Shown here: positions 10,606 through 20,865 of the stretch, piece after piece
Layout of the letters: each line of letters starts with the position of its first letter
How positions within the stretch are numbered: position 1 is the first letter of the stretch
Assembly (NCBI GenBank): GCA_009809945.1
Contig: WTPW01000193.1
Span: 316,067 to 380,066 of the forward strand
Reading direction: 5' to 3'
DNA: 64,000 nucleotides
From: Gigaspora margarita
Taxonomy: Eukaryota; Glomeromycota; Glomeromycetes; Diversisporales; Gigasporaceae
Position numbers and translations under genes: made by a program
Notes under the pieces: model-generated
What the model saw: only the letters and a program-made list of their open reading frames with translations
The model's database searches: none
Told to the model about the DNA's origin: nothing

Positions 10606-11050
10606 CCATATGGTCTCTCTCTCCTTGGTACATGCTTCCATAGCACATGTCCTTTTTCTCTAGTATGACTCTAGTAGCCCAGTTGGTAGGGTCCTCCAAC
10701 CCTTTTATTGTCGGTCTGCTTCTGGTTAGTCACTATCCAAGATCCTTTTCTCTGGCACTATCAAAAGTTGGGTACCTCTCTACTCAGGTCTTGCCAAATA
10801 GGTTTCTCTGCTAACTTTCAGGATTTGTGTGCCTTCTTTTTCCTTGTATAACATTATACAATTCAGTTAGCTCCTAATAACTTGGCATGACCCAGGTTAC
10901 AGATCAATGATCCAATTAGTTGGAGTGCAAATTAGTTCCATAACACAGATGCAGTTTTCAAAAATGTCTTCAGTAGAATTCAAACTCTGCACCTGTTGTG
11001 TGGGGGTGACAACAACCCAACTTCACTGTGTCACCACACCCCTATTTATT

Positions 11051-11550
11051 AATGTTTATAAATTTAGACAAATATATTTTTATAAAATAAAAGTTATATA
11101 ATTTATATAAATATATAATCATATATATATTAAAAAAAAACCTTAATATATATAAGTAAAATTCTCAATAATATATAATTATATACAGTATTTTAGTTAA
11201 CATATATTAATGTTTTATACCCATCTACAATTCCTAATTTTTTAAATGGTCCCAAATTTTACTTGGTTTTGTCATTTGAAATAAAAAAAGTTTATAGACA
11301 ATTTTATGTATGTACAATTTTAATTTATCTAATATAAATTCCGGGAATAACTGTGTTAATCAAATGATTGGTCAATTTATATATCAATATTCTCTTGTAA
11401 TGATCAGCAAAAATTTTAGCGTACAGACAGTATGTACAGTACTATACGTATAGTACTATATGTGATATATCATAAGTATGATAATAATATTTATTTGTAC
11501 AAAAGATTTGACTTGTTAACAACTTTAAGTGAAATTTTAAAACTGATGTT
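11051..11550. other. AT-rich spacer
   Basis: No supported feature; TA-rich tracts and GTAC-type short repeats near 11420-11465 only. Confidence 0.5.
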
Positions 11551-12033
11551 TTAATTAAGGAGTGATAGCATATAGTTATTATCAAAGAATAAGTCGTCAT
11601 ATAAAAAGAAAATTTTATTATTCATAGACATATTATCTGCAAAGATTGTTATTTTGCATAATGTATCCAGCATCAGTACATGCTTGATAAGAAATGGAAT
11701 AACTTCTTGAAAAGCGTGGATGTTTTGTTCTTTATTAAAGTGAGTAAGCTCGTCAATATTGTCTGATTGTTGTTGTAAATGTTCTGATGTAGATGTTAAA
11801 GTCGATTTGTGTTCTTGCATGGCATTAGAAATTATTGAAGATAGCACAAATGTCCTATCAAGGTTATTTTCAAAACTGTTAAGAACATAATCCTGCCCTG
11901 GATGTTTACCATTCGTTATCAGCCAACGTTTTTTACTCGAATCAATAAAAGTGCATTCAAGATTACGCGATATACAACATTTGCAAGTTGCTCCTCCAGA
12001 ACATTTAACGTGTTTTGGCTAGCAATTTGTGCA
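11551..12033 (-). pseudogene. Decayed Zn2Cys6 cluster protein gene with in-frame stop in the zinc cluster
   Basis: The minus-strand frame beginning at 12033 reads CTNC, an in-frame TAG (12019-12021), then PKHVKCSGGATCKCCISRNLEC. This matches the CX2CX6C...CX2CX6C spacing of Zn2Cys6 clusters and the CTNCRKKHTKCSEE...C of the three intact paralogues. The frame then stays open to a stop at 11551, giving about 160 codons in all; the C-terminal 98-codon section is rich in S, Q, N and hydrophobics. Upstream, stops appear at once and no start codon or N-terminal RGxYATNA region is seen. It is either a pseudogene or the 3' exon of a gene whose intron overlaps the TAG. The presence of CTNC right before the stop favours a pseudogene. 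Confidence 0.7.
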
Positions 12034-12566
12034 ATAATTATTAATCAATAAATTTATTATAGACGTGGTAGTTGATTATGTCAAAACATTGTAGTTTTTA
12101 ATTAAAAGATGCGAACAGAGATAATAAATTCAATAAGTAAATGTTTTATTTAATAGGAAAAAGTTTATTGTATTAAAGAATGCTATCCTTAAAGGCTGGC
12201 TGCCTTATATAATGCTTTTGGCTTGTAATTTACAATTTTCAATTAGTTCAAAATTTTCTAATTTGTATATTACTGTATGTCCTGAAAATATCAACCTTTT
12301 TTGTTCAAAAAGTTACACTTATTTCGAATTTTCTGAAAAATCGAAAAGTGTACTAATTGAAAGTTGCCCAAATAATGCAAAATTTTAATTATATATGGGT
12401 TTGATGCTTTTAACAAAGTTTACTTATTCACGCTTTTGAGGTTTACCTAGTAAAATTTAGACTTTGTATATAGCAACTACTGACAATTTTTTTTAAGAAT
12501 TATTTAAAAAAATCAGAAATATACAATTGATTTTCAATTGAATTATCAATCATGACACCATTAAAA
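12034..12566. other. AT-rich spacer
   Basis: No feature supported. Confidence 0.5.
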
Positions 12567-12900
12567 TGTTAGTGCTTATTTCGTGTTTGTTTTTTGTTTG
12601 TTTGGATTAAAACCGACGCATTGAATTTGTGAAACACTTTTTTGCTAAATTCAGTCCATTCACATGCTTTGATATTATCGATTTATATGATTTATAATTG
12701 GTCAAATAATTAGAATAGAATTACAATATTCAAATGTTAGTGCTTATTTCATGTTTGTTTGTTGTTTGTTTTGGATTAAAACCAACGCATTGAATTTGTG
12801 AAACACATTTTTGTTAAATTCGATCTGTTCGCTTTGATATTATCATTTATATGATTTATAACTGGCTGAATAATTAGAATAGAATTATACCAGAGCCATA
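12567..12900 (+). repeat. Tandem duplication, about 168-bp unit, two copies
   Basis: TGTTAGTGCTTATTTCGTGT...GGATTAAAACCGACGCATTG...TTAGAATAGAATTA is repeated from about 12734 with close identity (roughly nine in ten bases). Non-coding. Confidence 0.8.
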
Positions 12901-12912
12901 CACAAGCTGATC

Positions 12913-12916
<4 letters not shown>

Positions 12917-12946
<30 letters not shown>
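12917..12946. repeat. (TTA)n microsatellite
   Basis: About ten TTA triplets. Confidence 0.9.
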
Positions 12947-12947
<1 letters not shown>

Positions 12948-12949
12948 AA

Positions 12950-13288
12950 ACATATTAAAAAAAAAGAAAGGTTTATATTTCATACGAAACTTTTCAATTT
13001 GAATAATACCTTTTTTTCTTTTTTTTTTATTCCCAATTGGATTAATTAATGCATTTTTAAAAATAAATTTTTAGAATTATTAAAAAATTTTTATAGAAAT
13101 CTTCTAAACGAGAAGTTAACCCTAAGGATTTTTATATGCATCAGAATCGCTTTTTGTGTAGATCTATATAGAATTTTTTCAGTAAAATTTTATTTAAGAG
13201 TAGGGGTATGTACGGTAGATCATTTATCATAGGTTTTTAGTGGTCCAATAAGATTTATATAAAATAATATTTTACGGTTGTAATTAAT
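12950..13288. other. AT-rich spacer
   Basis: No feature supported. Confidence 0.5.
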
Positions 13289-13292
13289 TTAA

Positions 13293-13944
13293 TTCGTGAT
13301 CCACCTAAGAACCAGTAAAACAACATAGTGAATCGTGGGAAATTTACTATTGTTTTTTGTCTTTTTTGGAATCTGGAGTTTCCCAAAGGGCAAACCAATT
13401 TCCTACTAAGTAAATATCTCTTTTAAATTAAGTAAAAGTTGTAGAGGAGAAAATTCTGACCACAATAGCAGTTAAATTATTAAAATCGGCCCAGTGGATC
13501 ACGAGATATGAGCATTTTTGTCTTTGCGACTATATGGTGACAAAAAAGTAAACATATATAATTGCGAAGACAAAAATGCTCATATCTTGTAATCGCTGGG
13601 CCAATTTTAATAATTAACTGCCATTATGACCAGAATTTTCTCCTCTACAACTTTTGCTTAATTTAAAAGAGATGTTTACTTAGTAAAAAATCTGCTTGCC
13701 CTTTGGGAAACTCCAGATTCCAAAAAAGGGGGTTGGTTAAATTGGAGTTAACTCAATATATGATCTACATACTGCATAAATTGAATTCTTGATATCTATA
13801 TATAAAACTCCTTCTAACTGCATCAAAAAGGTAACCCTAAATTTCACTCCGCTTTAACTGATCCCAAAAAAGGCAAAAAATACATAGTAAACATATTTCC
13901 ACTGTTTACTATGTTTTTTCACTGGTTCTTAGGCGGATCACGAA
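13293..13944. mobile_element. Nested foldback element flanked by TTAA
   Basis: Outer arms TTCGTGATCCACCTAAGAAC and TTCGTGATCCGCCTAAGAAC (right, reverse complement) extend about 90 bp and include the CATAGT...TTTACTAT motifs. TTAA flanks both ends (13289-13292, 13945-13948). Inside, 13371-13728 is a near-perfect hairpin with arms of about 170 bp (TCTGGAGTTTCCCAAAGGGC ... inverted). The right part (13740-13860) resembles one arm of the 29150-30012 foldback and contains AACCCTAAA. Confidence 0.75.
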
Positions 13945-14037
13945 TTAACCAAAAGTTTTATATGTTGTACAAAATGTGCTTTTTATAATAGTAAAATTTT
14001 AATAAATAAAATATTTAAAACAAGGAGTTATTTATAT

Positions 14038-14235
14038 ATCGCACAGTGCGATACTCTTGTTTATCGCTCAACCAATCAAATTTCAGAATCAGTTGTAACA
14101 CAAAAAATAAAAAAAAAACTTAAAACAAAATTGCATAGGAAACAGCCCTTTGTGTTCTAACAAAAAAAATCCTTGATCCCACGTTACACCTGTCTTATAA
14201 AGTGTGATATATAATTGTGTCGCATGGCGCAATAC
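14038..14235. mobile_element. MITE-like fragment with ATCGCACAGTGCGAT terminus
   Basis: Starts with the short palindrome ATCGCACAGTGCGAT, followed by TATCGCTCAACCAATC as in the 2166-2513 MITE. The right side carries a rough inverse (CGCATGGCGCAAT). Degenerate. Confidence 0.45.
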
Positions 14236-14664
14236 ATGCATTTTTTCTTAAAACAATTATACTTCTATATGTCGAAAAGTTTTCCTCAGATTTTCCCTGG
14301 TTATACGAAACGATTAATTTTGATTGGTTGATATATATCATATGATCATCATATGATTTTTGAAACAATTTATCTTTAAGCACATGTTTATTGTGAATAT
14401 TTAACTAATTTTAATGATTTAACTATCATTTAAATCAGAAAAATCTGTTCTACAACTTTATTTAAAAATTTAGAATTAGGTTACTAAACATAATTTTATT
14501 TAGTTTAAGAAAAAAATTTTTTTACCATTAGTTTTATATATCACGTCTCCCTACCTTAAATTTACAAACTCAATGTAGGTTTACATAGTTATTATATAAG
14601 TATAAATATATTTTACATAAATTTTAATAAATTTTATATATAAATAAATCATATACAATATAAA
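14236..14664. other. AT-rich spacer
   Basis: No feature supported; the 62-codon minus-strand ORF at 14195-14383 has no family signature. Confidence 0.5.
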
Positions 14665-15832
14665 TCTATTATATTAAAACTCAAACGTCCGTCCGTCACG
14701 CTATTTACCAATCAGAAGATTCAACGTAGTATTTCCTATTTCGTGCAAAGTGATAGGATACCATGTGATTGAAAAATAAAACAGCCACACGACCCTTCGC
14801 CTCAAAAGCACCATTACAGGTAAGATCATGCATGTGATAATCAGAAAATGGTGCAGAAGAAGGAAACGGCGTGGAAATATCAATGACAAATCAAGGTCAG
14901 CATATGCCATGTTATAATGCATGGAATTATGAATTGGAAGGTATCAAGTATAAGAATTGGGGACGACTTAGCCAGGTCTGCAGGTGCTTGAACTTAAATT
15001 CGCTCGACCGCACCAAGATGAAGGCACTTGATTCTATCGTTTCTTCATGTACATTCCTTCACGCACATTTTTTCACTTACAACCAGCTTGCTTCGGTAGG
15101 AAGGGAATAACCCCACCGGCTTCAATCCTGCCGCGACTTCCCGCGGGATGTCATTGCCATCCAGCAATCACAATCAGTCATTCGCTTCTCAATCATGATT
15201 CTGCCAAATTTCAATAAAACCACCTCCGACCTAAATTATCTGCCGTCATAGCCCAAATAAATACTGAGTATCGTGTAATGTGAATGCTTTTCGTGAAATG
15301 ATATAAATTTATCGATCATTATCGTACCTCATATCATACTTGTGATTATCTTATTGGTGTTATGTAGTCACCTGTGTAGTGATCACGTACGTACGTACAT
15401 ATATGATTGTTTAAATAAGTAGCTGCGCAACGCAGTTGCGCGAACCAGGAGCAGAGGAATATGAAATTTTAAAGTAAACATTGAAATTATGTTAGACTTA
15501 TACATGTTATAGATACCTATTTCGGCTTTGATGAATATATTTTGGCATTGAGTTTTGATATGAAAGCTCTAAAATATCACAGCAATCTCATATTAAATTC
15601 AGTGCTGAAATACTATCAGCTGAGCTGAAATAGTTTCTACAACTTGCATAGTCAGGCCTGAAGTAACTGGCATAATTCTATAACTTGTATAATAATTATT
15701 ATTAGTTTAAAGCGCAATTGATTTATATTAATCTATTAAATAAATATAATAAACAACGAAATATTCAAATAATGTCTTATTTAAATATATTAAATACATG
15801 ATACAGATAAATATTACACCGGGTGATGCTAG
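14665..15832 (+). mobile_element. Candidate non-autonomous Helitron (1168 bp)
   Basis: The 5' end TCTATTATATTAAAACTC follows an A, and the 3' end GGGTGATGCTAG precedes a T: the A|TC...CTRR|T arrangement of Helitrons, which transpose by rolling circle without TSDs. The 24 bp at the 3' end (15809-15832, containing CACCGGGTG) recur at 36619-36642 inverted, as expected of a family's conserved 3' terminus. The interior is much GC-richer than the flanks (14690-15200), with an intron-like CAG|GTAAGA at 14817-14826 and ORFs on both strands (plus 14871-15110; minus 14701-14922). This could be captured host sequence; no protein family was recognised. A perfect TGCGCAAC/GTTGCGCG-type hairpin lies at 15424-15442. 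No Rep/helicase. Confidence 0.6.
14871..15110 (+). CDS. Unrecognised ORF inside the candidate Helitron
   Basis: A 79-codon frame begins at GTG (ATG at 14883) and ends in TAA. The product (...GRLSQVCRCLNLNSLDRTK...) shows no motif I can name. It lies in the GC-rich interior, so it may be a captured exon fragment or a chance ORF. Confidence 0.2.
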   Translation: MEISMTNQGQHMPCYNAWNYELEGIKYKNWGRLSQVCRCLNLNSLDRTKMKALDSIVSSCTFLHAHFFTYNQLASVGRE

Positions 15833-15935
15833 TAATATATTAAGATATAAATTTATAGAAATTTTAATTACATAAGTCTAATTGGGTTTGTAAATCTATA
15901 TATAAAATTTTTATAACTTTATAGAGCTATATAAA

Positions 15936-17313
15936 TAGTGATACGGGTCGATGAAAAAATCGTGGGCCGAGGCCGATCCCAAAAAAGCTCAGGCCGGTCG
16001 ACCAGGCTGACATTTAGCTAGTGTGATTTTTTTTGATCAGAATCAGTCAACATTTATCTATATTAAACGTGTAAAAGGCCATTAGGTAATTTTTTGTCGA
16101 ATTCTAGTAATATTGAATTATTAATTTTTATTCTTTTTGTCCTTGAGAAAAATTCCAGCATGTTAATATTTTATGTTGGTTGATTGTCTATTGTAACAGT
16201 TGAATTGAGAGAGCGGTAAAACAATATAGACAATAGTGCAATTTAAACTCCAGCCAATTACGATGAGAAGTAAATAGGGTGATAGCAAGAGAGAGAGGTT
16301 ATAATGATAAAGGGTTAACGAACGAAATGATACTGGGTTATAAAGGTGATATAGGATGATGGAGTAGTACTGATAATGATTGATATCGATATGGGTGATA
16401 AATATATAATTAAAAGTATCATTGAATTTGGGTTGATGATTAGGTGGAATCGGGCTTGGAAACTATACGAAGTTCAATTTATAACCGGAGTCACATGAGT
16501 AATTCAAAAGAATTAACAAAACTCATCACACAGAATTCGAGTTATAATAAGCCAATACGAAGTTACAAGTCAATTCAGTCCGTCGAATTAAGTCTCGCAA
16601 GGTTTATTAAGGTTAAAGTCGAATTCAAAAGATAAGGGTTTTACTTTTATTATTTGCTTGCATTTTTAAATCGAACGTCGAACTTATCAAATTGGATCGA
16701 GAACTTATATGTAGCTTTATTATTTTTGTATCGCTACAGTGTTTATGCTATTAATTTAGCATCTACGTTAATCATTTAGCGTTATACTAATAAATTAGCA
16801 TTAGCGCTATAGATTCAGCGCTGACGCTATAGATTCAACGTTGACGCAAAATTAAATGCACTGCGCTTTTTCTCGCCACATACGATTCCCTTATTTATAT
16901 AACTAATTGTTTCTATCGTAAGAATTATTATCTTACTAATTTAGAAATACTATCAAATACTTAACGTGTAAATAAAATCACGACAAATAAAATATAATGA
17001 AATAAAATAATATTTATATATAAGAAAAAAAAATAGAAAATTTACACTATCGCTATTTTAATCCATTACACTATGCCTCCGAACATTCTGATACTTAGAA
17101 TTATTTGCTGGTTTATCACCTAAATAAGTCAATTTCCTTACATTATTATAAATGACTAGCCGATTTTTATTTAATTCCTAGACTGAAATATGCTTTAGAA
17201 GAGAATTAATTTTAACACTTCTCTTACCAACTGGCCCGGCCCACAAAGGTGCAGGCCGAGGGTCAACCCGCCCATCGACCCAGCTGTTGGGCTGGGGTCG
17301 ACCCATATCACTA
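15936..17313. mobile_element. 1.38-kb non-autonomous hAT-type element, perfect 8-bp TSD
   Basis: Termini TAGTGATACGGGTCGA and TAGTGATATGGGTCGA (inverse right end), TSD TATATAAA at 15928-15935 and 17314-17321. Segmental copy 3 (around 61070) shows the empty site GCTATATAAAATTTTA, proving insertion. The subterminal regions are unusually GC-rich (GGGCCGAGGCC, GGTCGACC). The interior has no transposase; 16735-16865 holds a degenerate tandem motif of the type TTAGCGTTAACGCTATAGATTC. The 63-codon ORF from 16444 is unrecognised. Confidence 0.88.
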
Positions 17314-17639
17314 TATATAAATTTTATAAAAAAGTACTTTGCGATGTAGCTTATAGAAATAAACCTTCTAGATTCCTTTTACGAACTATATATGTTCAGA
17401 AAAAAATTTATTCAATAAACAAATTATAATCACTATGTACGTCTGAAATTACTCTCATACAATAACTATAATGTATTTTACAGAAAATTACTTCCAATCC
17501 AGTTTATCGTATATAGTAACTCATAAGTTTATTTATTTGATTTACGTGCATTAATTAATATAAAGCTTAATTTTAGACTACTACATCAAATTTTAAAAAA
17601 TCAGTATAAATAATCCGTGTAACGGTGTGTTCTGAAATT

Positions 17640-17931
17640 GTGCATTTACTAATTTCTCCTCACAGCTCCAATTCTAACCAATCAGCATCAGTCATGAGGA
17701 CAAGATCTGGTGTAACATTAAAGTTAATAAAACAATAAGAGCAACGAAAATCCTAAGAATTCACCTTTTGCATATTAACAAAAAAGTTCCATGCAAAATT
17801 TCGGTATAAATTTGCTACTAAACCTAACACTGCCTTTAACCAAAATGTCCCATTTTAGAAAGTGTGGTGTCACGTAAATAAATCTCAAAAATTTCAACCA
17901 ATAGAAAGTGTGGGGAGAAATTAATAAATGC
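17640..17931. mobile_element. 292-bp MITE with GAAATT flanks
   Basis: GCATTTACTAATTTCTCCTC and GCATTTATTAATTTCTCCCC are inverted ends. GAAATT flanks both sides (17634-17639, 17932-17937). Copy 3 has the uninterrupted GAAATTGCTATAGCG. Related sequence (TAATTTCACCCCACAG...CCAATCAGCATCA) occurs at 34150-34390 and 63850-64000. Confidence 0.8.
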
Positions 17932-18042
17932 GAAATTATTATAGCGATAAATATGCAGCGGTAAACAAATTAAGATGTTAATTCATTTGTAATGAAAAAC
18001 TTAAAAGATTTGCACTGCATTTACGTTACATTATTACATAAC

Positions 18043-18693
18043 CAGAGATGACATGTCATGATATTGGACATTTGGACAATTTGGACATTTAGACATTTGG
18101 ACAATGTCCAATTTGTCCAAATAATTTAATTGGACATAATAAAAATTTTATTGGATATAAAAAAATTTTTCATTAATAAATCAAAATAATTTACAATATT
18201 ATTTTAATTAAAGATTTTTATAGAAATTATACACCATTTATTTTGAAACAAATATGCCAATTATTTTATTTAAAATTGGGTACTAACTCATTAATTCTGA
18301 AACCCCATACATACAAGAATGAATGTTTTTCTATCACAAAAACTTGGAGTTCAAGACTTGTCATTTTAAAAAATTGACATCATAGTGATAAGCAATAAAT
18401 TCAAAAAAAAAAACAAAAAATCTTGGTTCCATTAACAAAAACTATTTTTAATTTGTTAAAAAATCCAGTTTAATTCTGAATTATTCTAATAAAATTATTG
18501 GAAAATTGGACATATGTCCAATTCATTCAATTGGACATATGCCCAATTAATTTAATAATTTATTGGACAATATCCAATGTCTAATGGTCCGAAAAATAAT
18601 TAGAATTAATTGGACGAATTGGACATATGTTCAATATCCAAATGTCCAAACTTCCAATTAAATTTATTTGGACATTGTCCAATACTATCACTG
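18043..18693. mobile_element. hAT-type MITE rich in TTGGACAT motifs
   Basis: Ends CAGAGATGACATG and CAGTGATAGTATTGG (inverse). The TSD is TACATAAC/TACATACC (18035-18042, 18694-18701, one mismatch). Copies 2 (31620) and 3 (61535) read ATTACATAACATTAATG without the insertion. Both ends are filled with GGACATTTGGACAAT/ATTGTCCAAATGTCC motifs in both orientations. Confidence 0.85.
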
Positions 18694-19108
18694 TACATAC
18701 CATTATGTTTGTTTACAGGGCCTTATAAACATTGATTCTTGTTCAGAAGGATATTAAATGAATCAAAATGTTGGTAATATTTTATTTAGGAGACAACATA
18801 CATTAATTTTTATTGCTAAGGCTAAACTACAATAATAATTTAATCGATAGTTTTGATTTTAAAGTTTTTAATAATAAATAATCTTTATTTTTACACTTTA
18901 AGCTAATTTATAATAATAAGTGAATAAATTAATATAGATACTATCTGGATGGTGTTTATAAGAGTCATTGTTAGAATAATATATAGTGATAATTAAAATG
19001 TAATGCAGAATTCCAAATATAATTGATAATATAGTCTAAAATTTATAATTGCCTCTAGTAGAGATAAAATGAAATATTATGTTGTCGTTATGTACATATT
19101 AATTTTTT

Positions 19109-19328
19109 GAAAAAATTCATTTGTCACCCCGTGACACATTTATTTGTCACGGCCAATAAGGCCATATTAATGTTAAAGTAGGATTAAGTTAGGGTTAGGG
19201 TCAAGATTAATACAGAATTGCTAGAGGATCATTTTTTGTTAGAAGTGCAATAAGTATTAGTAAAATTTTGAGTTATAAACAAAGCAGTGACAAATAAGTG
19301 TGTCACGGGGCGACAAATACATTCCTCC
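19109..19328. mobile_element. Mutator-like MITE, 10-bp TSD, central TTAGGG tract
   Basis: Inner TIR TTTGTCACCCCGTGACACAT and TTTGTCGCCCCGTGACACAC (inverse) match nearly perfectly. TTAATTTTTT flanks both sides (19099-19108, 19329-19338), while copies 2 and 3 hold one TTAATTTTTTAAATGG. Interior AGGGTTAGGGTC at 19191-19202. The stretch GAGGATCATTTTTTGTTA...TAAAATTTTGAG is shared with 49196-49450. Confidence 0.87.
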
Positions 19329-19740
19329 TTAATTTTTTAATTGGACTGATCAATATTGCAAATAGTTAGATTACATGTCGGAACTGTTTTATCCGATAGA
19401 TTCAAGTAATTTATTTCGAATCATTTTTATACCTAGCATAAAGATTTAGTATAAACAAATTATATATAGGAACACATTTAATTTTGAGTTACACATGAGT
19501 CAAATATGCAGATTCAAATTTCAAAATAATGCTACAATACAGTAACCCATACAGTAGTTTTATTTTCCTAATACAGTAATAGAATTTTTTATATTGTTCT
19601 AGTTTCTCAATGCATATTACCAACATGCCTAAGCAAATGATTCAGACGATTTTTATTTCTTAAAAGACAAAAAAAAAAATTGAAAGTAAGACTTTCATAA
19701 ACATAGATAATATAGATATGATAACCCTAAATGATCCAAA

Positions 19741-20202
19741 TCAATAATCTAAATGTGAAGTAAGAAAATAAGAAGATGGAAAATTATTAGGTAAAGAAAA
19801 TATATTGCCAAAATTTGAAGGTGTATTATCATTTAGAGTAATGTAATTAGTATCAGTATGTGAAAAGAAATTGGGTTGGATCGGTTGAGATTGTTCATTA
19901 TAATTATAATTAGGGTAGAAAGAGATGGGTACACCAAATTGATATTCAGTTAAGGTCAATGGGTATTCCTGTTCAATATTTATATTTGCAACTTCACTGA
20001 AATTACTTTCAAAAACATTAGATGATCTTTTGGCTGCCTTCGGTCCTCGTTTTTTAACCGGATTAACATAACTACACTTGAGGTTATGTAACGCACAATA
20101 AGTGCAAATAGCTTCTTCAGAACACTTTGTGTGTTTTTTCCGACAATTAGTGCATGCATTAGTAGCATAATGACCTCGTTGTTGTCGACTAATGTGAGGC
20201 AT
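19741..20202 (-). CDS. Small Zn2Cys6 fungal-type cluster protein, paralogue 1 (153 aa)
   Basis: The Zn2Cys6 motif CX2CX6CX5CX2CX6C is complete (C17, C20, C27, C33, C36, C43), with basic residues between the first cysteines (CTNCRKKHTKC). Such clusters bind two zinc ions and contact CGG-type DNA half sites in fungal transcription regulators, usually in the nucleus. A basic KKRGPKAAKR (about 49-58) follows and could serve as linker and nuclear signal. The remaining 95 residues are N, Y, F, P and S rich with no fungal_trans (middle homology) domain, so the protein is far shorter than classic family members. I chose the ATG at 20202 (MPHIS) rather than the one at 20211 because paralogue 2 has a stop just upstream and paralogue 3 has no upstream ATG. 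Single exon. The target genes are unknown. Confidence 0.88.
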   Translation of the reverse strand: MPHISRQQRGHYATNACTNCRKKHTKCSEEAICTYCALHNLKCSYVNPVKKRGPKAAKRSSNVFESNFSEVANINIEQEYPLTLTEYQFGVPISFYPNYNYNEQSQPIQPNFFSHTDTNYITLNDNTPSNFGNIFSLPNNFPSSYFLTSHLDY

Positions 20203-20286
20203 GATCAACATGAATATTTTGTAGGTAAATATTTAAAAATAAAATATATTATAAAAATAAATTTTATAGATGCAAATAAATAGATA

Positions 20287-20321
20287 CTAGCAATAGCTGA
20301 AATATTTCGATCGATTGCTAG
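20287..20321 (-). promoter_or_regulatory. Inverted repeat at predicted transcription start, paralogue 1
   Basis: CTAGCAAT (20287-20294) and ATTGCTAG (20314-20321) are perfect 8-bp inverse arms around a TATTTC-containing loop. Position: about 30-65 bp downstream of the TATA box, i.e. at the expected transcript start. Paralogues 2 and 3 have inverted repeats at the equivalent place. Confidence 0.55.
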
Positions 20322-20350
20322 CTTAAATTGCGATAAGAGATGGGAATGTC

Positions 20351-20360
20351 TATTTATATA
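20351..20360 (-). promoter_or_regulatory. TATA box of Zn2Cys6 paralogue 1
   Basis: TATATAAATA on the minus strand, about 150 bp upstream of the ATG, embedded in a GATGGGAATGTCTATTTATATA block conserved at the same distance in all three copies. Confidence 0.7.
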
Positions 20361-20612
20361 AAAAAAAAAATCACCTTATTACTATGATGACAATTCCAAC
20401 CAAGTTACAGAGATCTTTACGTTTCGTTGTAAAATCCATTTTTGTAAGATTTTCTATAAGGTTAAAAAAAAAAACTGATAACGTTTATTGTCATGAAAAT
20501 GAAATCTCATTTTTTTACCATATATAGTTAAGATCATATTTTTTTTTTACATGCATATAAGTAGATCATTTACATACATATATAGTTAAACACCTTACTT
20601 ACGCACATATTT

Positions 20613-20865
20613 TTGCGTTTCAAAATTAAAAGCAGAGAATCTTATTTTATTTTCCGATTTATAATTTTAATAAATCTTATTTATTTTCGTTCATTTGTTA
20701 ATTTTGAAATCTCCCATTGTTTACACATATTTTTAATAAGAGTTTCAAAATTAAAACCAACAAATCTTATTTTATTTTTCCGATTTATAATTCAATATAA
20801 TAAAAATGTATATCCTACTTATTTTCGAAATAAGCAACTTATTTGTTAATTTTGAAACTCCTCAA
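20613..20865. repeat. Two adjacent copies of a short TIR repeat (TTTCAAAATTAA ends)
   Basis: 20745-20864 begins GAGTTTCAAAATTAA and ends TTAATTTTGAAACTC; 20620-20715 is a related copy. Both include CTTATTTTATTTTTCCGATT. Related inverted sequence appears at 21205-21530. Confidence 0.55.

Larger units (their letters stand above)
9703..11050 (-). other. GC-richer non-coding block with a Pol III-like head (possible SINE)
   Basis: Base composition is clearly less AT-biased than in neighbouring DNA and no ORF fits. On the minus strand, 11044 to 10973 looks tRNA-derived: a box A-like TGACACAGTGAAG near 11033-11021, a D-stem TGACA/TGTCA (11029-11033 with 11007-11011) and a box B-like GAGTTTGAATTCTAC (10987-10973). 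A plus-strand TAGCCCAGTTGG at 10676-10687 is a second box A-like match. The hAT MITE at 10137-10605 interrupts the block. A poly-A tail or TSD was not identified, so SINE status is tentative. Confidence 0.4.

Noticed and set aside
4353..10613. CRISPR-like spacing of palindromic repeats
   Set aside because: Repeats are diverged transposon motifs without regular spacers; the genome is eukaryotic.
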